A DNA stretch of 64,000 nt from assembly GCA_014867205.1 (NCBI GenBank), contig WGUO01000021.1, positions 6,740 through 70,739 on the forward strand. Direction: 5' to 3'. Source of the stretch: Muribaculaceae bacterium (lineage in GTDB: Bacteria; Bacteroidota; Bacteroidia; Bacteroidales; Muribaculaceae). Positions 48,594-58,004 of the stretch are shown here, in pieces. The position numbers were made by a program, and so were the translations under genes. Position 1 is the first letter of the stretch. Each line of letters starts with the position of its first letter. The notes under the pieces are model-generated. The model was not told the DNA's origin, did no database searches, and saw only the letters and a list, made by a program, of their open reading frames with translations.

Positions 48594-51044
48594 TCAACTC
48601 AGCGCATCCTCGGGGTCGTTGAAGTCAAACGGGACAGCATCGGGATCTGACGTTTCGTCGCATAAAACATCCTCAGGTACCTGCAAACCGGCACTATATG
48701 GCACCTCTGGTTCTTTGAGGACAGTCTCGCAGGGCATCTCTTCAGTAATTCTGACGTAGCGGTTATCCTCGACTGTAAAGTGCCGACAGATGTATCTGTA
48801 TATTTTGGATTCTTCGGCCGTAACGTCATGCTCAGCCATTAGCCGGACCATCAGCTCCTTGTTGTCGGCTGCCGCCTTATTGTTATAAGTGTCAAAGTCT
48901 GTAATTTCTCCGTTGATTGCCTCGTCGTATTCTTCGTCAGGATATATATATTCCTTTTTCGACTCATTGTAGGTCCGGCTTATATCGATCATCGCGAGGT
49001 ATTTCTCAGGCGGCAGAACTATCGCGCAGTCAAACTGCAGCCCGGCATCTATCTGGTTTATGAGATGCACAAGTGCGGTCGTGAACTGGATGTCCCGCAT
49101 CTCGGCGATCTCGCCTACCGACATGCCGTTCTCGTACATTACACGGGTCACTACATCGCTCGAGCCGATAGGCAGCCTCTTATGGCCATTCACATGCTTG
49201 TTGACAACTCCGAGTATATCCTTATAGTAAGCGGCAAGTCTTGCCATGCTCATTCCCTCGATATGGCTCAGGCTTATGACATTGACGGGTTTCTTGCCGA
49301 CAATCTCAGCTAAAGTGGCATCGGAGAATACCATGTAATCAGCGATTCCCCTTTTCTCAGCGACGATCTTCCGCATGCTCTTGAGCTCATAGGCAAGCAG
49401 TTCATCGCCGGTGAGAGCCGGTTTCTGCTCGGTATGTCTCGCACGCCAGCCGCGTGCCGGAGCGTACGCATGGCGCACCGGGCTGAATAACTCTATCCTC
49501 TGGTTGCCTCTCAGCACACGGATGCCTAACGGTGTGGGTCGAAGATGGAAGTTATCCTCATAGGCGACCTCGATGAGTCCGAGCTGAATCATCTGCAGGA
49601 TGTAGGCATGCCATTCCTGGACATCGACATCGGCGCCGACTCCATATGTCGGCAACCGGTCATAGCCTCTCGACAGCATATGCTGGTTCCGGCTACCCCT
49701 CAGTATGTCGATGATGTGACTGATAGGCTCTGACGACCCAGTGCGCACGATGGCGCTCAGAGCCTTCTGCGCATGAACAGTTCCATCAAAACGTGCCCTC
49801 GGCGAACGGCAGTTGTCGCAGTTGCCACAGTCGCATGTCACCTCCTCGCTGAAATAACTGAGCAGTATGCGGCGCCGGCAAACACTCGACTCCGCGTAAC
49901 GCTGCATGAAGTTCAGTTTGCTTTCGTTTATCTCTTTCTGTCCCGACTCCTCCACAAATTTGCGGCGTATCAGCATGTCGCCATATGAGTAGAAGAGTAT
50001 AGTCTCGGCAGGCATCCCGTCGCGGCCCGAACGACCTATTTCCTGATAGTAACTCTCTATGTTGCCCGGTATGTTGTTATGCACCACCCAGCGGATATTG
50101 CTCTTGTCGATGCCCATACCGAACGCTATCGTGGCACAAATCGCCTGGTATTTCCCCTCGACAAACTCTCGCTGTACCCTCTCGCGCGAGTCGATGTCCA
50201 TGCCGGCATGGTAGCATGCCACCCTGTAGCCGAGATCGGCGAGTCTCTCGGCCATAGCCTCTGTCTTTTTGCGGCTCAGACAGTACACGATGCCGCAGTC
50301 CATAGAATTCTTGTTTATCAGATCGGCGATAACGCTGAGCCGCTCGCTCACTGTGCTTCCCTGAATCACGCGCAGCGACAGATTCGGTCTGTCAAACGAG
50401 CCGATATGCATGTATGGGTCATGTAGGCGAAGTGCCGACGCGATATCCTCACGGGTCAGCCTGTCGGCTGTTGCGGTAAGTGCCATGACGGGGATATCGG
50501 GCCTGAGTTGCTTGATGCGCGAAAGCTCAGTGTATACGGGGCGGAAGTCGTGGCCCCACTGTGAGATACAATGCGCCTCGTCGACGGCCAAGAATGACAC
50601 CGGCAGATTCTTCTTAATCTGCTCTATGTCGGCGACAAGACGCTCAGGTGAAAGATATAGCATTTTTACCTCGCCATCGGCGATTTTGCGATATATTTCC
50701 CGATTCTCGGACTCGCTGTTGAATGAATTTATGGCTGCGGCAGGAAGGCCGTTGGCACGCAAGGCCTCGACCTGGTCTTTCATCAGCGCTATAAGTGGAG
50801 ACACCACAATACAACACCCTTCTGACATAAGTGCCGCCAGCTGAAAGCATAGCGACTTGCCGCCACCTGTCGGCATCAGCACGACCGCGTCGCGCCCCCT
50901 AAGCACGCTCTCTATCACTTCCCACTGCCCGGGCCGGAATGATGAAAAACCATAATGGCGGTTCAATAACTCAAGCGCCTTGGCATAAAGAGCAGTACTA
51001 TCGGCTCCATCGTGGCGCGAAATGTCAGCATTAGTTTCAGCCAT
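48594..51044 (-). CDS. RecQ-family ATP-dependent DNA helicase
   Basis: An 816-residue helicase. Motifs are I LMPTGGGKSLCF, II VDEAHCISQWGHDF, and the RecQ zinc cysteines CRRR...CDCGNCDNC. A winged-helix part and an HRDC-like domain follow (LKSMRKIVAEKRGIADYMVF). About 200 further residues with acidic stretches (YIYPDEEYDEAINGEITDFD) extend it beyond typical RecQ (about 600); long RecQ proteins of this kind are common in Bacteroidota. It unwinds 3'-5' in recombination and replication repair. Confidence 0.93.
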   Translation of the reverse strand: MAETNADISRHDGADSTALYAKALELLNRHYGFSSFRPGQWEVIESVLRGRDAVVLMPTGGGKSLCFQLAALMSEGCCIVVSPLIALMKDQVEALRANGLPAAAINSFNSESENREIYRKIADGEVKMLYLSPERLVADIEQIKKNLPVSFLAVDEAHCISQWGHDFRPVYTELSRIKQLRPDIPVMALTATADRLTREDIASALRLHDPYMHIGSFDRPNLSLRVIQGSTVSERLSVIADLINKNSMDCGIVYCLSRKKTEAMAERLADLGYRVACYHAGMDIDSRERVQREFVEGKYQAICATIAFGMGIDKSNIRWVVHNNIPGNIESYYQEIGRSGRDGMPAETILFYSYGDMLIRRKFVEESGQKEINESKLNFMQRYAESSVCRRRILLSYFSEEVTCDCGNCDNCRSPRARFDGTVHAQKALSAIVRTGSSEPISHIIDILRGSRNQHMLSRGYDRLPTYGVGADVDVQEWHAYILQMIQLGLIEVAYEDNFHLRPTPLGIRVLRGNQRIELFSPVRHAYAPARGWRARHTEQKPALTGDELLAYELKSMRKIVAEKRGIADYMVFSDATLAEIVGKKPVNVISLSHIEGMSMARLAAYYKDILGVVNKHVNGHKRLPIGSSDVVTRVMYENGMSVGEIAEMRDIQFTTALVHLINQIDAGLQFDCAIVLPPEKYLAMIDISRTYNESKKEYIYPDEEYDEAINGEITDFDTYNNKAAADNKELMVRLMAEHDVTAEESKIYRYICRHFTVEDNRYVRITEEMPCETVLKEPEVPYSAGLQVPEDVLCDETSDPDAVPFDFNDPEDALS

Positions 51045-51299
51045 AATCTATGAAGGTTATTGTTGTCAGAAGAGTCTGGGGTCATGCATCCTTGCAGTTC
51101 AGTTCCAAGTGTGACATACCCCTCGGCAAAGATAATCCTTTTCGCCCGTTTACACAAACATAACCACAGTGAGGACGATTTATAATCTGTTCGTTATAAC
51201 TTCTTCTCGAACATGGCGAGTTCGATTTTCTGTGGAAGGTTCTGAAAGGATGTCTCCCGTATCCCGGCATCGGCAATCACAATCAAAACAGGACAATGA

Positions 51300-51515
51300 T
51301 TACTTGGTGCCATTCTTTATTCTGCTTATGGAATCTCCCCATTTTTCCTGCGCAGCATGTGCAGCTGCCTCAATACCTGCTGCCACACGCTCAGCAGCAC
51401 GCCGGGTGCTTGCCCGAGCATCCTCGGCAACCTCACGCATAATCTGTGCCATACGCTAGTCGCCAGGTTCTTCCATCGACGTAAGTCGATAACTGTTCAT
51501 CTGTTCTTCCGACAT
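51300..51515 (-). pseudogene. Small Bacteroidales protein gene broken by an amber codon
   Basis: From the ATG at 51515 the frame reads MSEEQMNSYRLTSMEEPGD, then TAG, then RMAQIMREVAEDARASTRRA in the same frame to TAA at 51300. Homologues of this small helical family run through without a break (EEPTDEM...), with Glu (GAG) where TAG stands, so one G to T change explains it. The 255 bases between it and recQ hold nothing recognisable. Confidence 0.7.
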
Positions 51516-51642
51516 AATTGATAATCATTTCTTATTCAACGCCAAATTTGCAAAAAAAGTCTGAAACCATATCACTTTTAAACAACAAGACCATTCTGTT
51601 TGACTTGAACTGATTGAAAAGCATCACGGTTGTAAAAAGAAA

Positions 51643-51680
51643 GTCCATAACTTGTGGTTGTTTTCCACAAAGTCATGGAC
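51643..51680. repeat. Hairpin repeat, copy 1
   Basis: GTCCATAACTTGTGG pairs with CCACAAAGTCATGGAC around a TTGTTTT loop. The same element, with three base changes, is at 61641-61679 after another gene. It probably terminates the TlpA-like gene's transcript (it lies 28 bp past its stop). Confidence 0.8.
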
Positions 51681-51707
51681 CCTATGACGATTGCTAAAAT
51701 ACACGAA

Positions 51708-52466
51708 TTAACGGGACAACTCTTCAATAACGGCAACGGCTTCCGCCTGGTTTTCTTCTGACGCTCCGACTTTTGCAAATCTTACAATACCACCTTTATC
51801 CACTACGATAGTTAGGGGAAAGCCTTCCTGTCGTACAAGAGCAACTAAATCTGTTGCTTCCTGAAGATGCGTCCATGTGAAATTATGTTGCTCTACTATT
51901 GGCAATATTTCTTCCCTATTATGGCGCGAGGCGGAAAGGAAAACGACATCAGGAAATCTGCTCTTCCATTCAGAAAGAATTGGCATTTCCCGTCTACACG
52001 GCCCGCATTCGGATTGCCATAAATTTAACACGAAAACTTTGCCTTTAAGGATGTCATTATTCCATGTATGACCATTAATGTCGGAATATTCAAATTCAAC
52101 AAATGGTTCTCCGACTTTAACACCTATACCCCCATATACCGCTACTGTTTGAGGTTTACGACCGTTATAGTCGCGGAGTAATTTATCGGCATACCTCACA
52201 CGCTCAGCAGGAATAGCCTTCGCTTTAACGGATTCTTCTAAAACAAATCCTTCGGGTAAATATATACCGATAACCATTGCTCCGTCGGGGTCTTTAAGAA
52301 CGGCCATCGTGGAATTTCCCGGAATAATTGATTTGGTAGGTGTAGACTTATCAAAGAATAAGCCATCTGCGATAGCAGCCGCATTTACAAGACTATCATT
52401 GGAGGTTTGAGCATGTATTCCCACGCAACCCATTACAATTAATAATAATGAAATCAAGTATTTCAT
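51708..52466 (-). CDS. TlpA-like thiol-disulfide oxidoreductase
   Basis: A 252-residue secreted protein with signal peptide MKYLISLLLIVMGCVGIHA. The C-terminal thioredoxin domain has the catalytic CGPC in LWQSECGPCRREMPIL (about residues 150-165) and the cis-proline in REGFPLTIVVDKGG. The N-terminal 110 residues are a DUF4369-like segment, less clear. It probably reduces periplasmic disulfides or helps cytochrome maturation. Stand-alone gene. Confidence 0.85.
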   Translation of the reverse strand: MKYLISLLLIVMGCVGIHAQTSNDSLVNAAAIADGLFFDKSTPTKSIIPGNSTMAVLKDPDGAMVIGIYLPEGFVLEESVKAKAIPAERVRYADKLLRDYNGRKPQTVAVYGGIGVKVGEPFVEFEYSDINGHTWNNDILKGKVFVLNLWQSECGPCRREMPILSEWKSRFPDVVFLSASRHNREEILPIVEQHNFTWTHLQEATDLVALVRQEGFPLTIVVDKGGIVRFAKVGASEENQAEAVAVIEELSR

Positions 52467-52547
52467 ATTCGATAGTGTTTATTTGATTGCAAAGTTATGT
52501 ATTTTCAGCGGAATATCAAAGTAATACTTCGAGGTCGTTGACCCGGA

Positions 52548-52577
52548 AGATACAGCAGTCGCGTATCTTGCGGCACT
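52548..52577. repeat. 30-bp sequence shared with 62654-62683, copy 1
   Basis: AGATACAGCAGTCGCGTATC and the next ten bases match the second copy at 27 of 30 positions; AAGATAC and GTATCTT form a short hairpin. The forward frame reads EVVDPEDTAVAYLAALGERK, so it may be the relic of a gene rather than a regulatory element. Confidence 0.5.
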
Positions 52578-52653
52578 CGGCGAAAGAAAGTATCTTTTAC
52601 ATTCCTCGAGACACCGCAGAAAGAGTAACGTTGGCGATTCAATATGAAACTGC

Positions 52654-53037
52654 TTATTTCGGTCTCAGCAACGATAACGATATTTCATAAGAGTTGAGAG
52701 CGACTAATGCAGACGTACCTCCGATCACGAGCCATGCAATGATTGTGAAGTTGCTGGCGAATGTGTTCAGAATAGATTCTCTTGGCAATGTCAACTGCCA
52801 GTTTGATACGGCATCGATCAGATATGGCAATGACAATGAAAACAGGAAGCCAACAATAAAGCCTGCAAAGACAGCAATGGCAACGGCTTTCTTATTCCTC
52901 AAATGGACTTCTGCAGTGTGTCGCTTGATTATCTCTACGGAGTTTAGGTTCCGCTGGAGTTTATTCATGAACTGAAAGTCGGATGAGAGTTCCGGCTCAT
53001 AGTTTGAGAATAGCGATTTTAATTTATCATCTTCCAT
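52654..53037 (-). CDS. Membrane protein of sigma operon, putative anti-sigma
   Basis: A 127-residue protein with a cytoplasmic N-terminus (MEDDKLKSLFSNYEPELSSD) and two hydrophobic helices (AVAIAVFAGFIVGFLFSLSL and FTIIAWLVIGGTSALVAL). It starts 12 bp after the ECF sigma gene stop. The context suggests an anti-sigma role, but no anti-sigma motif is visible. Confidence 0.6.
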   Translation of the reverse strand: MEDDKLKSLFSNYEPELSSDFQFMNKLQRNLNSVEIIKRHTAEVHLRNKKAVAIAVFAGFIVGFLFSLSLPYLIDAVSNWQLTLPRESILNTFASNFTIIAWLVIGGTSALVALNSYEISLSLLRPK

Positions 53038-53049
53038 ACTGTGTAGGGA

Positions 53050-53529
53050 TTAATTGGTGGATAACAAACCGCGCAGGTGCTTGCGGCCACGCGAAAGATG
53101 TTGCTTCACAGCATCTTGTGTGGTTTCCTGTATCTCGGCAATCTCTTTAATTGAGTAACCCTGCATATAGAATAGCAAAACAGAAGTACGCTCCTTCGCC
53201 GGTATTTTGTCCAAAGCCTCATAGAGGTCTTGATAAGCAAAAGATGAATCGGCCCTGTCATGTGCGGTAATCTCTTTTGCATCCTCATAGCCGACAGTAA
53301 GTCGTTCGGCACGTTTATGATTGATGAACGTGTTGTAGGCGATTTTGAAAATCCAGGCGTTGAATTTTTCAAGATTTGAAAATGAGTCGCAGGAAAGATA
53401 AGCTTTTATATAGGATTCCTGTGCAACATCATCAGCGAGCGCGGTATCGCCGCAGCAGAGAGCCACAAGAAAGCGGCGAAACGCTTTCTGTGTGGCTTCT
53501 ACATGGTATATGAATTGCTCGCGAGTCAT
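53050..53529 (-). CDS. ECF-type RNA polymerase sigma factor
   Basis: A 159-residue sigma factor. Region 2: GDTALADDVAQESYIKAYLS and FNAWIFKIAYNTFINHKRAE. Region 4: VLLFYMQGYSIKEIAEIQET and VKQHLSRGRKHLRGLL. It sits between a DUF6249-like membrane gene upstream and a two-helix membrane gene downstream. Targets unknown. Confidence 0.92.
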   Translation of the reverse strand: MTREQFIYHVEATQKAFRRFLVALCCGDTALADDVAQESYIKAYLSCDSFSNLEKFNAWIFKIAYNTFINHKRAERLTVGYEDAKEITAHDRADSSFAYQDLYEALDKIPAKERTSVLLFYMQGYSIKEIAEIQETTQDAVKQHLSRGRKHLRGLLSTN

Positions 53530-53547
53530 TTCCTTGTGCAGTTACTG

Positions 53548-53949
53548 TTAGTCTTTTATTTGTTTACGAGTGACGAAGTAAACCACAAGGTAACTCAGAC
53601 CGATTGCGAGTGATGCGCCACCGAATACCAAGGGAACCGTAACAGGATCGGCAGAAAACTCGGTGCCCATGCAGAGTGAGACAATGCCTACGGTGCAGAG
53701 TGCAACACCGGTGAAGAAGAAGATACATCCGCGAAGCAGTCGGAGATTAAGAATCTCACGGGCGGTTTTCTTCGGCTTTTGAAGAGCCTCCGCCAGTTTG
53801 TCGGCATCGATGCCAGAGTTGTTTTCGATTGCTTTGATAAGCACTTTTGCGCGTTTGTTGTCATTATTCATCACAGTAGCGAATACTATTGCCACTATTG
53901 CTACCGGGAGTACCACGCAGATGAAAATGGGAACCAGTGTTGATGTCAT
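53548..53949 (-). CDS. DUF6249-like membrane protein
   Basis: A 133-residue protein with three hydrophobic helices (LVPIFICVVLPVAIVAIVFA, FFFTGVALCTVGIVSLC, GASLAIGLSYLVVYFV) and a cytoplasmic loop KRAKVLIKAIENNSGIDADK. It fits DUF6249, which often heads ECF sigma operons in Bacteroides. It is the first gene, 18 bp before the sigma gene, and may sense the signal. Confidence 0.7.
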   Translation of the reverse strand: MTSTLVPIFICVVLPVAIVAIVFATVMNNDNKRAKVLIKAIENNSGIDADKLAEALQKPKKTAREILNLRLLRGCIFFFTGVALCTVGIVSLCMGTEFSADPVTVPLVFGGASLAIGLSYLVVYFVTRKQIKD

Positions 53950-54228
53950 ATCTTTGAATTTATTAAGTTTAACGTTGTTCTTTTGAGGCGTCTCGTATGT
54001 AAGACAAATCTTGCTGATGAAAGGTGACAGGAACAGCGAAAAAACTTATTGAAAATTACGACTTACTGCTAAAACAATTAAGACACACAGCACAGGACCC
54101 ATCGATTTTAATGAGGATATACCGAACGCGTATTTCTAACTTTGTTCAGATTTATAAAGCTGCTTGAATCCGTTTTTAAGTAATAATGGTACGGTATAGC
54201 ATTCTATGGGGAAAAGACGGGGATTGTC

Positions 54229-54594
54229 TTATGGAATCAAGAGCTTATAGCCGGAAAGTTGACTGGCAATTTCCGTCAATTCAATGGGAACGTTGACCTG
54301 CTGGCCATTGACAGTAAGAGTAACGGATGTATTATTAAATACAGTCATTCTCTTAAATGTCATGGTTATTGACATTTGCTTGCCTTCTTGTGTGGTAACC
54401 ATAGAATTGGCATCATACGTTTTCCCATCATTATTAAATTTGGCACAACAAGTTTCAGACCCCGATCTGAAATTATCATCAACGATAACAATGGTGGTTT
54501 TGCCGTCATTGTTATCAAGGCTCTTAAACTTAAACTGTGCATTTGCATTAATGGCAAAGAGTGCACAGATTATAATAAAGATTAGTTTCTTCAT
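54229..54594 (-). CDS. Unknown secreted protein
   Basis: A 121-residue protein with signal peptide MKKLIFIIICALFAINANA. The mature part is beta-rich (TTIVIVDDNFRSGSETCCAK, QMSITMTFKRMTVFNNTSVT). A vicinal cysteine pair is present. The family is not recognised. It is flanked by about 280 bp upstream (53950-54228 lies downstream of it) without other genes. Confidence 0.65.
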   Translation of the reverse strand: MKKLIFIIICALFAINANAQFKFKSLDNNDGKTTIVIVDDNFRSGSETCCAKFNNDGKTYDANSMVTTQEGKQMSITMTFKRMTVFNNTSVTLTVNGQQVNVPIELTEIASQLSGYKLLIP

Positions 54595-54705
54595 GTATTG
54601 TTCATTTTGCTATATGTGCAAAGGTACAAAACAAACTGTAAATACACAAATCATTATATCCTCACAAGCATCAGGGAGAATGTTGCATACCTACATGAAA
54701 AAAGG

Positions 54706-54738
54706 AGTCGGCAGCACTCTTACGAATAACTGCCGACT
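54706..54738. terminator. Terminator-like hairpin
   Basis: AGTCGGCAG and CTGCCGACT form a 9-bp stem with a 15-nt loop, with AAA before and TTTGTGTG after. It lies between two leftward genes, about 110 bp past the leucine-rich gene's stop. Confidence 0.7.
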
Positions 54739-54845
54739 TTGTGTGAGTGTGGATGCTGACCAAGTTTGAGGCTACTCCCTGCCCTTATAATATATTTGGC
54801 CATTCATCGCCCGTTCAGGTCATTCTGCCAATCCTCAACAGAACG

Positions 54846-56480
54846 CTACTTGCTGAACTCGTAAACGAAATTGGCTGTGGCGTCTTTGCTGATATTCGCA
54901 GGTGGATTTTCCATGTCGAAGTCTGGCCAAACCTTTATTTCCTTCAGGTTTGGACACAACGTGAGGTAAATGACAGCTCTAGGATTTACAGTGCTGATGT
55001 CTATACGTTCCAGTTTTGCAAGATTGTAACACATAAGTTGTTCCAGCGACGGAAGATTCTTTAAATCAAGGACAGTCAGATTTGGATTACTGAATGCACA
55101 TATATTCCATAATCCGGGCATGTCGTGAAGTGTAATCGCAGTGACGTTAGATTCAAAGGCATTTAGTTCCTCAAGATTCTTGCAGTTGTTTACTTGCAGT
55201 TCACCATTCACGGGACAACGTTCTAATCTAATGTTTTTAAGAGATATGCAATCGGAGAAGTCAGGGATAGCTTCGAGATTCTCACAATCGCCCGCTTGGC
55301 AATACTCAAGTTTGCCCATACCTTTTAGATCGAGTTCTTTTATGGCAGAGCCCTGAGGGTTGAAGCGAATCAGATTTGCACGTTGTGCGTTGAGGTCCAC
55401 GTTACCGATTCCGCTATAGAGAGTATATAAGTATTCCAGTGCCGGACATTCGGAAACATCGACAGACGTCAAGTTTGCACAACTTGAAAGTGTCAACTCT
55501 TTGAGAGCCGAACAACCCGACAGGTTTATATTTGCCATTGCGCCACAGTTGTTGGCCTGTAAGGAACGAAGATTCTTCATTCCACTAATATCAAGAGTTT
55601 CAATTTTATTGCGGTAGACCAACAATGTTTCGAGTTTCGAAAACCTCTTGAGATCTAAGGATGTGTAATCCAGGTCGCCAATTCCCAGGTATTTTATTGT
55701 TTCGGGTAACTGGTTTAGGTCAAACTGTTTGAGGTTGGTAGAGGAAATATCGAGGCTTTCCAATTGGTTTAAACCTGCAATGTTGAGGCTTTCAAGATTG
55801 AAGAGGGAACTAAAATACACTTTTTTGAGACTTACGTTCTTAGACAAGTCAACTTCAGTGATATAGTTTTGAAGGATGTAGGACTGTAACGAGTCAAGGC
55901 TCACGAAATACTCGATACCTTTCAGAGTCTCCACCCCTCCAGGGAGGCACAAATCCCCCGTGATGCCTGCTGCCTGCAGGTTAGTTAACTCATCGCTGTC
56001 GGGGACATATTTCTGCCTGATGTATTCGCGAAGATTCCTGTCGGGAATGCATTCTTCGGTGAGGATGTTGAAAACTTCTGAGATAGGGGTCACGCTGATT
56101 TCCGGACTGCCCTTTCCTTCACCAAAATCGTTGATGCCTGTGACAGTATAAACGCCCGACTGTCTGGTATGCAGCGACTTTGCAGTTGATTCCTGGACAA
56201 CTTCACCATCTCTTGTCCAACGGTAGGAAGTCGCGTTCTTTATAGGTTTCACGCTGAGCAAGAAGGCCCCTATTCCATTGACTGTAGCTTTTATGGTACC
56301 TGCCTCACCGGGAAGCGGGGAGGTCTCGCCGAATGTCACGTTCACCACCTCGTCAGACGGGATGCTTTGCACAGTGCCTCCGCGTAGGTTGATTTCCATA
56401 TTGTAGTTCTGTGCCGCGACGCTTGCCGGAAGAAGCGGCATCAGCAGCATCGCCATGCTGATAACTTTTATTTTTCTCAT
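54846..56480 (-). CDS. Secreted leucine-rich repeat protein
   Basis: A 544-residue secreted protein (signal MRKIKVISMAMLLMPLLPASVAAQ). A beta-sandwich part with SYRWTRDGEVVQESTAKSLH (Ig/PKD-like) comes first, then from about residue 165 leucine-rich repeats of the form LxxLxxLxISGMKNLRSLQA and CSALKELTLSSCANLTSVDV. It lacks a C-terminal sorting domain. The gene upstream encodes a small protein that does end in one. The role is probably surface recognition. Confidence 0.82.
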   Translation of the reverse strand: MRKIKVISMAMLLMPLLPASVAAQNYNMEINLRGGTVQSIPSDEVVNVTFGETSPLPGEAGTIKATVNGIGAFLLSVKPIKNATSYRWTRDGEVVQESTAKSLHTRQSGVYTVTGINDFGEGKGSPEISVTPISEVFNILTEECIPDRNLREYIRQKYVPDSDELTNLQAAGITGDLCLPGGVETLKGIEYFVSLDSLQSYILQNYITEVDLSKNVSLKKVYFSSLFNLESLNIAGLNQLESLDISSTNLKQFDLNQLPETIKYLGIGDLDYTSLDLKRFSKLETLLVYRNKIETLDISGMKNLRSLQANNCGAMANINLSGCSALKELTLSSCANLTSVDVSECPALEYLYTLYSGIGNVDLNAQRANLIRFNPQGSAIKELDLKGMGKLEYCQAGDCENLEAIPDFSDCISLKNIRLERCPVNGELQVNNCKNLEELNAFESNVTAITLHDMPGLWNICAFSNPNLTVLDLKNLPSLEQLMCYNLAKLERIDISTVNPRAVIYLTLCPNLKEIKVWPDFDMENPPANISKDATANFVYEFSK

Positions 56481-56522
56481 GTGCTGTAGTGTGTTTGGAT
56501 GTTTAGTCGTCAGATGTTTAAA

Positions 56523-56996
56523 TTACTTGTTGTTAACTTTGTAACTGCAATTGCCGGTGCTGATAATTATGACACCGCGTTCCAGAGTGCGGAGGTCTAC
56601 CTCCACTCGGCCATCTTCGGGAACTGTGACGCGAGCAATCTCCCTCCCGTCAAGGGTATAGACGGTCACTTGACTGTCCTCCTTCAAGCCGGTGAAATAA
56701 GCCGTTCCGTCGCGCAAGGCCAATCCCTCATCGGGGACAACCTCATTAATTCCCGACTGCACTTTTTCGAAGTGGTAATCGAGCAACGCGTCTAAGGGCA
56801 CCGTAACTTCCTCTTTCGGGCTTCTGGCCGTCAGTTCACGCTGCGCGATGCTGATGACCGGATTGTCAGAAAGCAGGAATGTAGCCTTGGTGCCATCGGT
56901 GCGCTCCAGCACCAGGGCCGTCTTCGTGTCTTGCGCCCCAACAGTCCCTGCCGTCACGAGGAGTGCCGCACATAGGTTGAGTATTCTTCCTTTCAT
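56523..56996 (-). CDS. Small secreted protein with sorting-type C-terminus
   Basis: A 157-residue protein with signal MKGRILNLCAALLVTAGTVG. The C-terminal 75 residues (SQVTVYTLDGREIARVTVPE, LERGVIIISTGNCSYKVNNK) have the beta pattern of type IX secretion sorting domains. The N-terminal part has VLERTDGTKATFLLSDNPVI. It lies 42 bp before the leucine-rich gene and may be cotranscribed; functions could be linked. Confidence 0.7.
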   Translation of the reverse strand: MKGRILNLCAALLVTAGTVGAQDTKTALVLERTDGTKATFLLSDNPVISIAQRELTARSPKEEVTVPLDALLDYHFEKVQSGINEVVPDEGLALRDGTAYFTGLKEDSQVTVYTLDGREIARVTVPEDGRVEVDLRTLERGVIIISTGNCSYKVNNK

Positions 56997-57137
56997 TCGC
57001 GTAAGATTTTAGGTTAATGTTCTTTTCGGCGTAAAAATAACCTTTCTTATGGCAACAGCCAATCCATTCCCGACGAATCAGGAATATGCGGGGATGAATC
57101 GGGATATTCGATTCCTGTATATAAGGAAGAGTCTGGG

Positions 57138-58004
57138 TCAACTATGGCCGTACCATTCCAGAAACTCATACTTTCGGGCGGCCGTAACGGTCACCTTTTC
57201 CTCAGTCGCTCCGGCACCGAGCGTGACAAGGAGACGACCCTTGAGATATTTGCTGACCTTTTTGACTGCATTTATATTGGCGATGATGCCGCGCGAAAGT
57301 TGAAAGAAATCCTTATCCGGGAGCAATGGTGACACATTCCCGAGACTCGAGAAGCCGGTGACACGCCGTGTTCCTGTGCCATTCATGACAGCGTAGACCA
57401 CCTTATCGTCTGCCTGGAAATACGCCACGTCACTGAGTTCAACAGAGTGATAATTGTTGCCTGTGGTAATGAGAATGCGCGAGGCAACTCCTTGGTGTGG
57501 CATTTCCTGGATGAATCGTGACGTCATATCCATCTTGCCTTTTGCCTGCTCCATCGTGGTCATGAGATCCAGCATCAGTTTCTCCATATCCGCCGGAGTT
57601 TCGAGAGAATTCCGTCTTGTGCGTTCCCATTTCTGAACGGCACGCGCCAGGTCTTCATCCTGAATTGGTTTGAGAAGATAATCCACGCTGTTGAGGCGGA
57701 ACGCCTCTATGGCATACTGATCGTAGGAGGTGGTGAATATCACCGGAATGTCATCAATGGGTCTTCGCTGCGTTTTTATTTCACTGAGTTCCCGAAAGAT
57801 GTCAAAACAAATTCCGTCGTCAAGTTCTATGTCAAGGAACAGGAGGTCTACGCCCGAGGATGCTGTATTCATTAAAAAAGCAACTGTATCTTCCACTGTC
57901 TCTGCCGTGAAGCACAGTTTCCAGTCGGGGCGCAGCTTTCCGATTTGATATGCGAGGTTCAGGCGCGAAAGTTCTTCGTTCTCTATTATGGCGTAATTAA
58001 TCAT
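57138..58004 (-). CDS. LytTR-family response regulator
   Basis: A 288-residue regulator. The receiver domain has IIENEELSRLNLAYQIG, the phospho-acceptor aspartate in LLFLDIELDDG and the Lys in YLLKPIQDEDL. The LytTR DNA-binding domain spans about residues 180-285 (RILITTGNNYHSVELSDVAY, FFQLSRGIIANINAV). It overlaps its histidine kinase gene by 8 bp. The target genes are unknown; the small secreted and leucine-rich genes downstream are candidates. Confidence 0.9.
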   Translation of the reverse strand: MINYAIIENEELSRLNLAYQIGKLRPDWKLCFTAETVEDTVAFLMNTASSGVDLLFLDIELDDGICFDIFRELSEIKTQRRPIDDIPVIFTTSYDQYAIEAFRLNSVDYLLKPIQDEDLARAVQKWERTRRNSLETPADMEKLMLDLMTTMEQAKGKMDMTSRFIQEMPHQGVASRILITTGNNYHSVELSDVAYFQADDKVVYAVMNGTGTRRVTGFSSLGNVSPLLPDKDFFQLSRGIIANINAVKKVSKYLKGRLLVTLGAGATEEKVTVTAARKYEFLEWYGHS

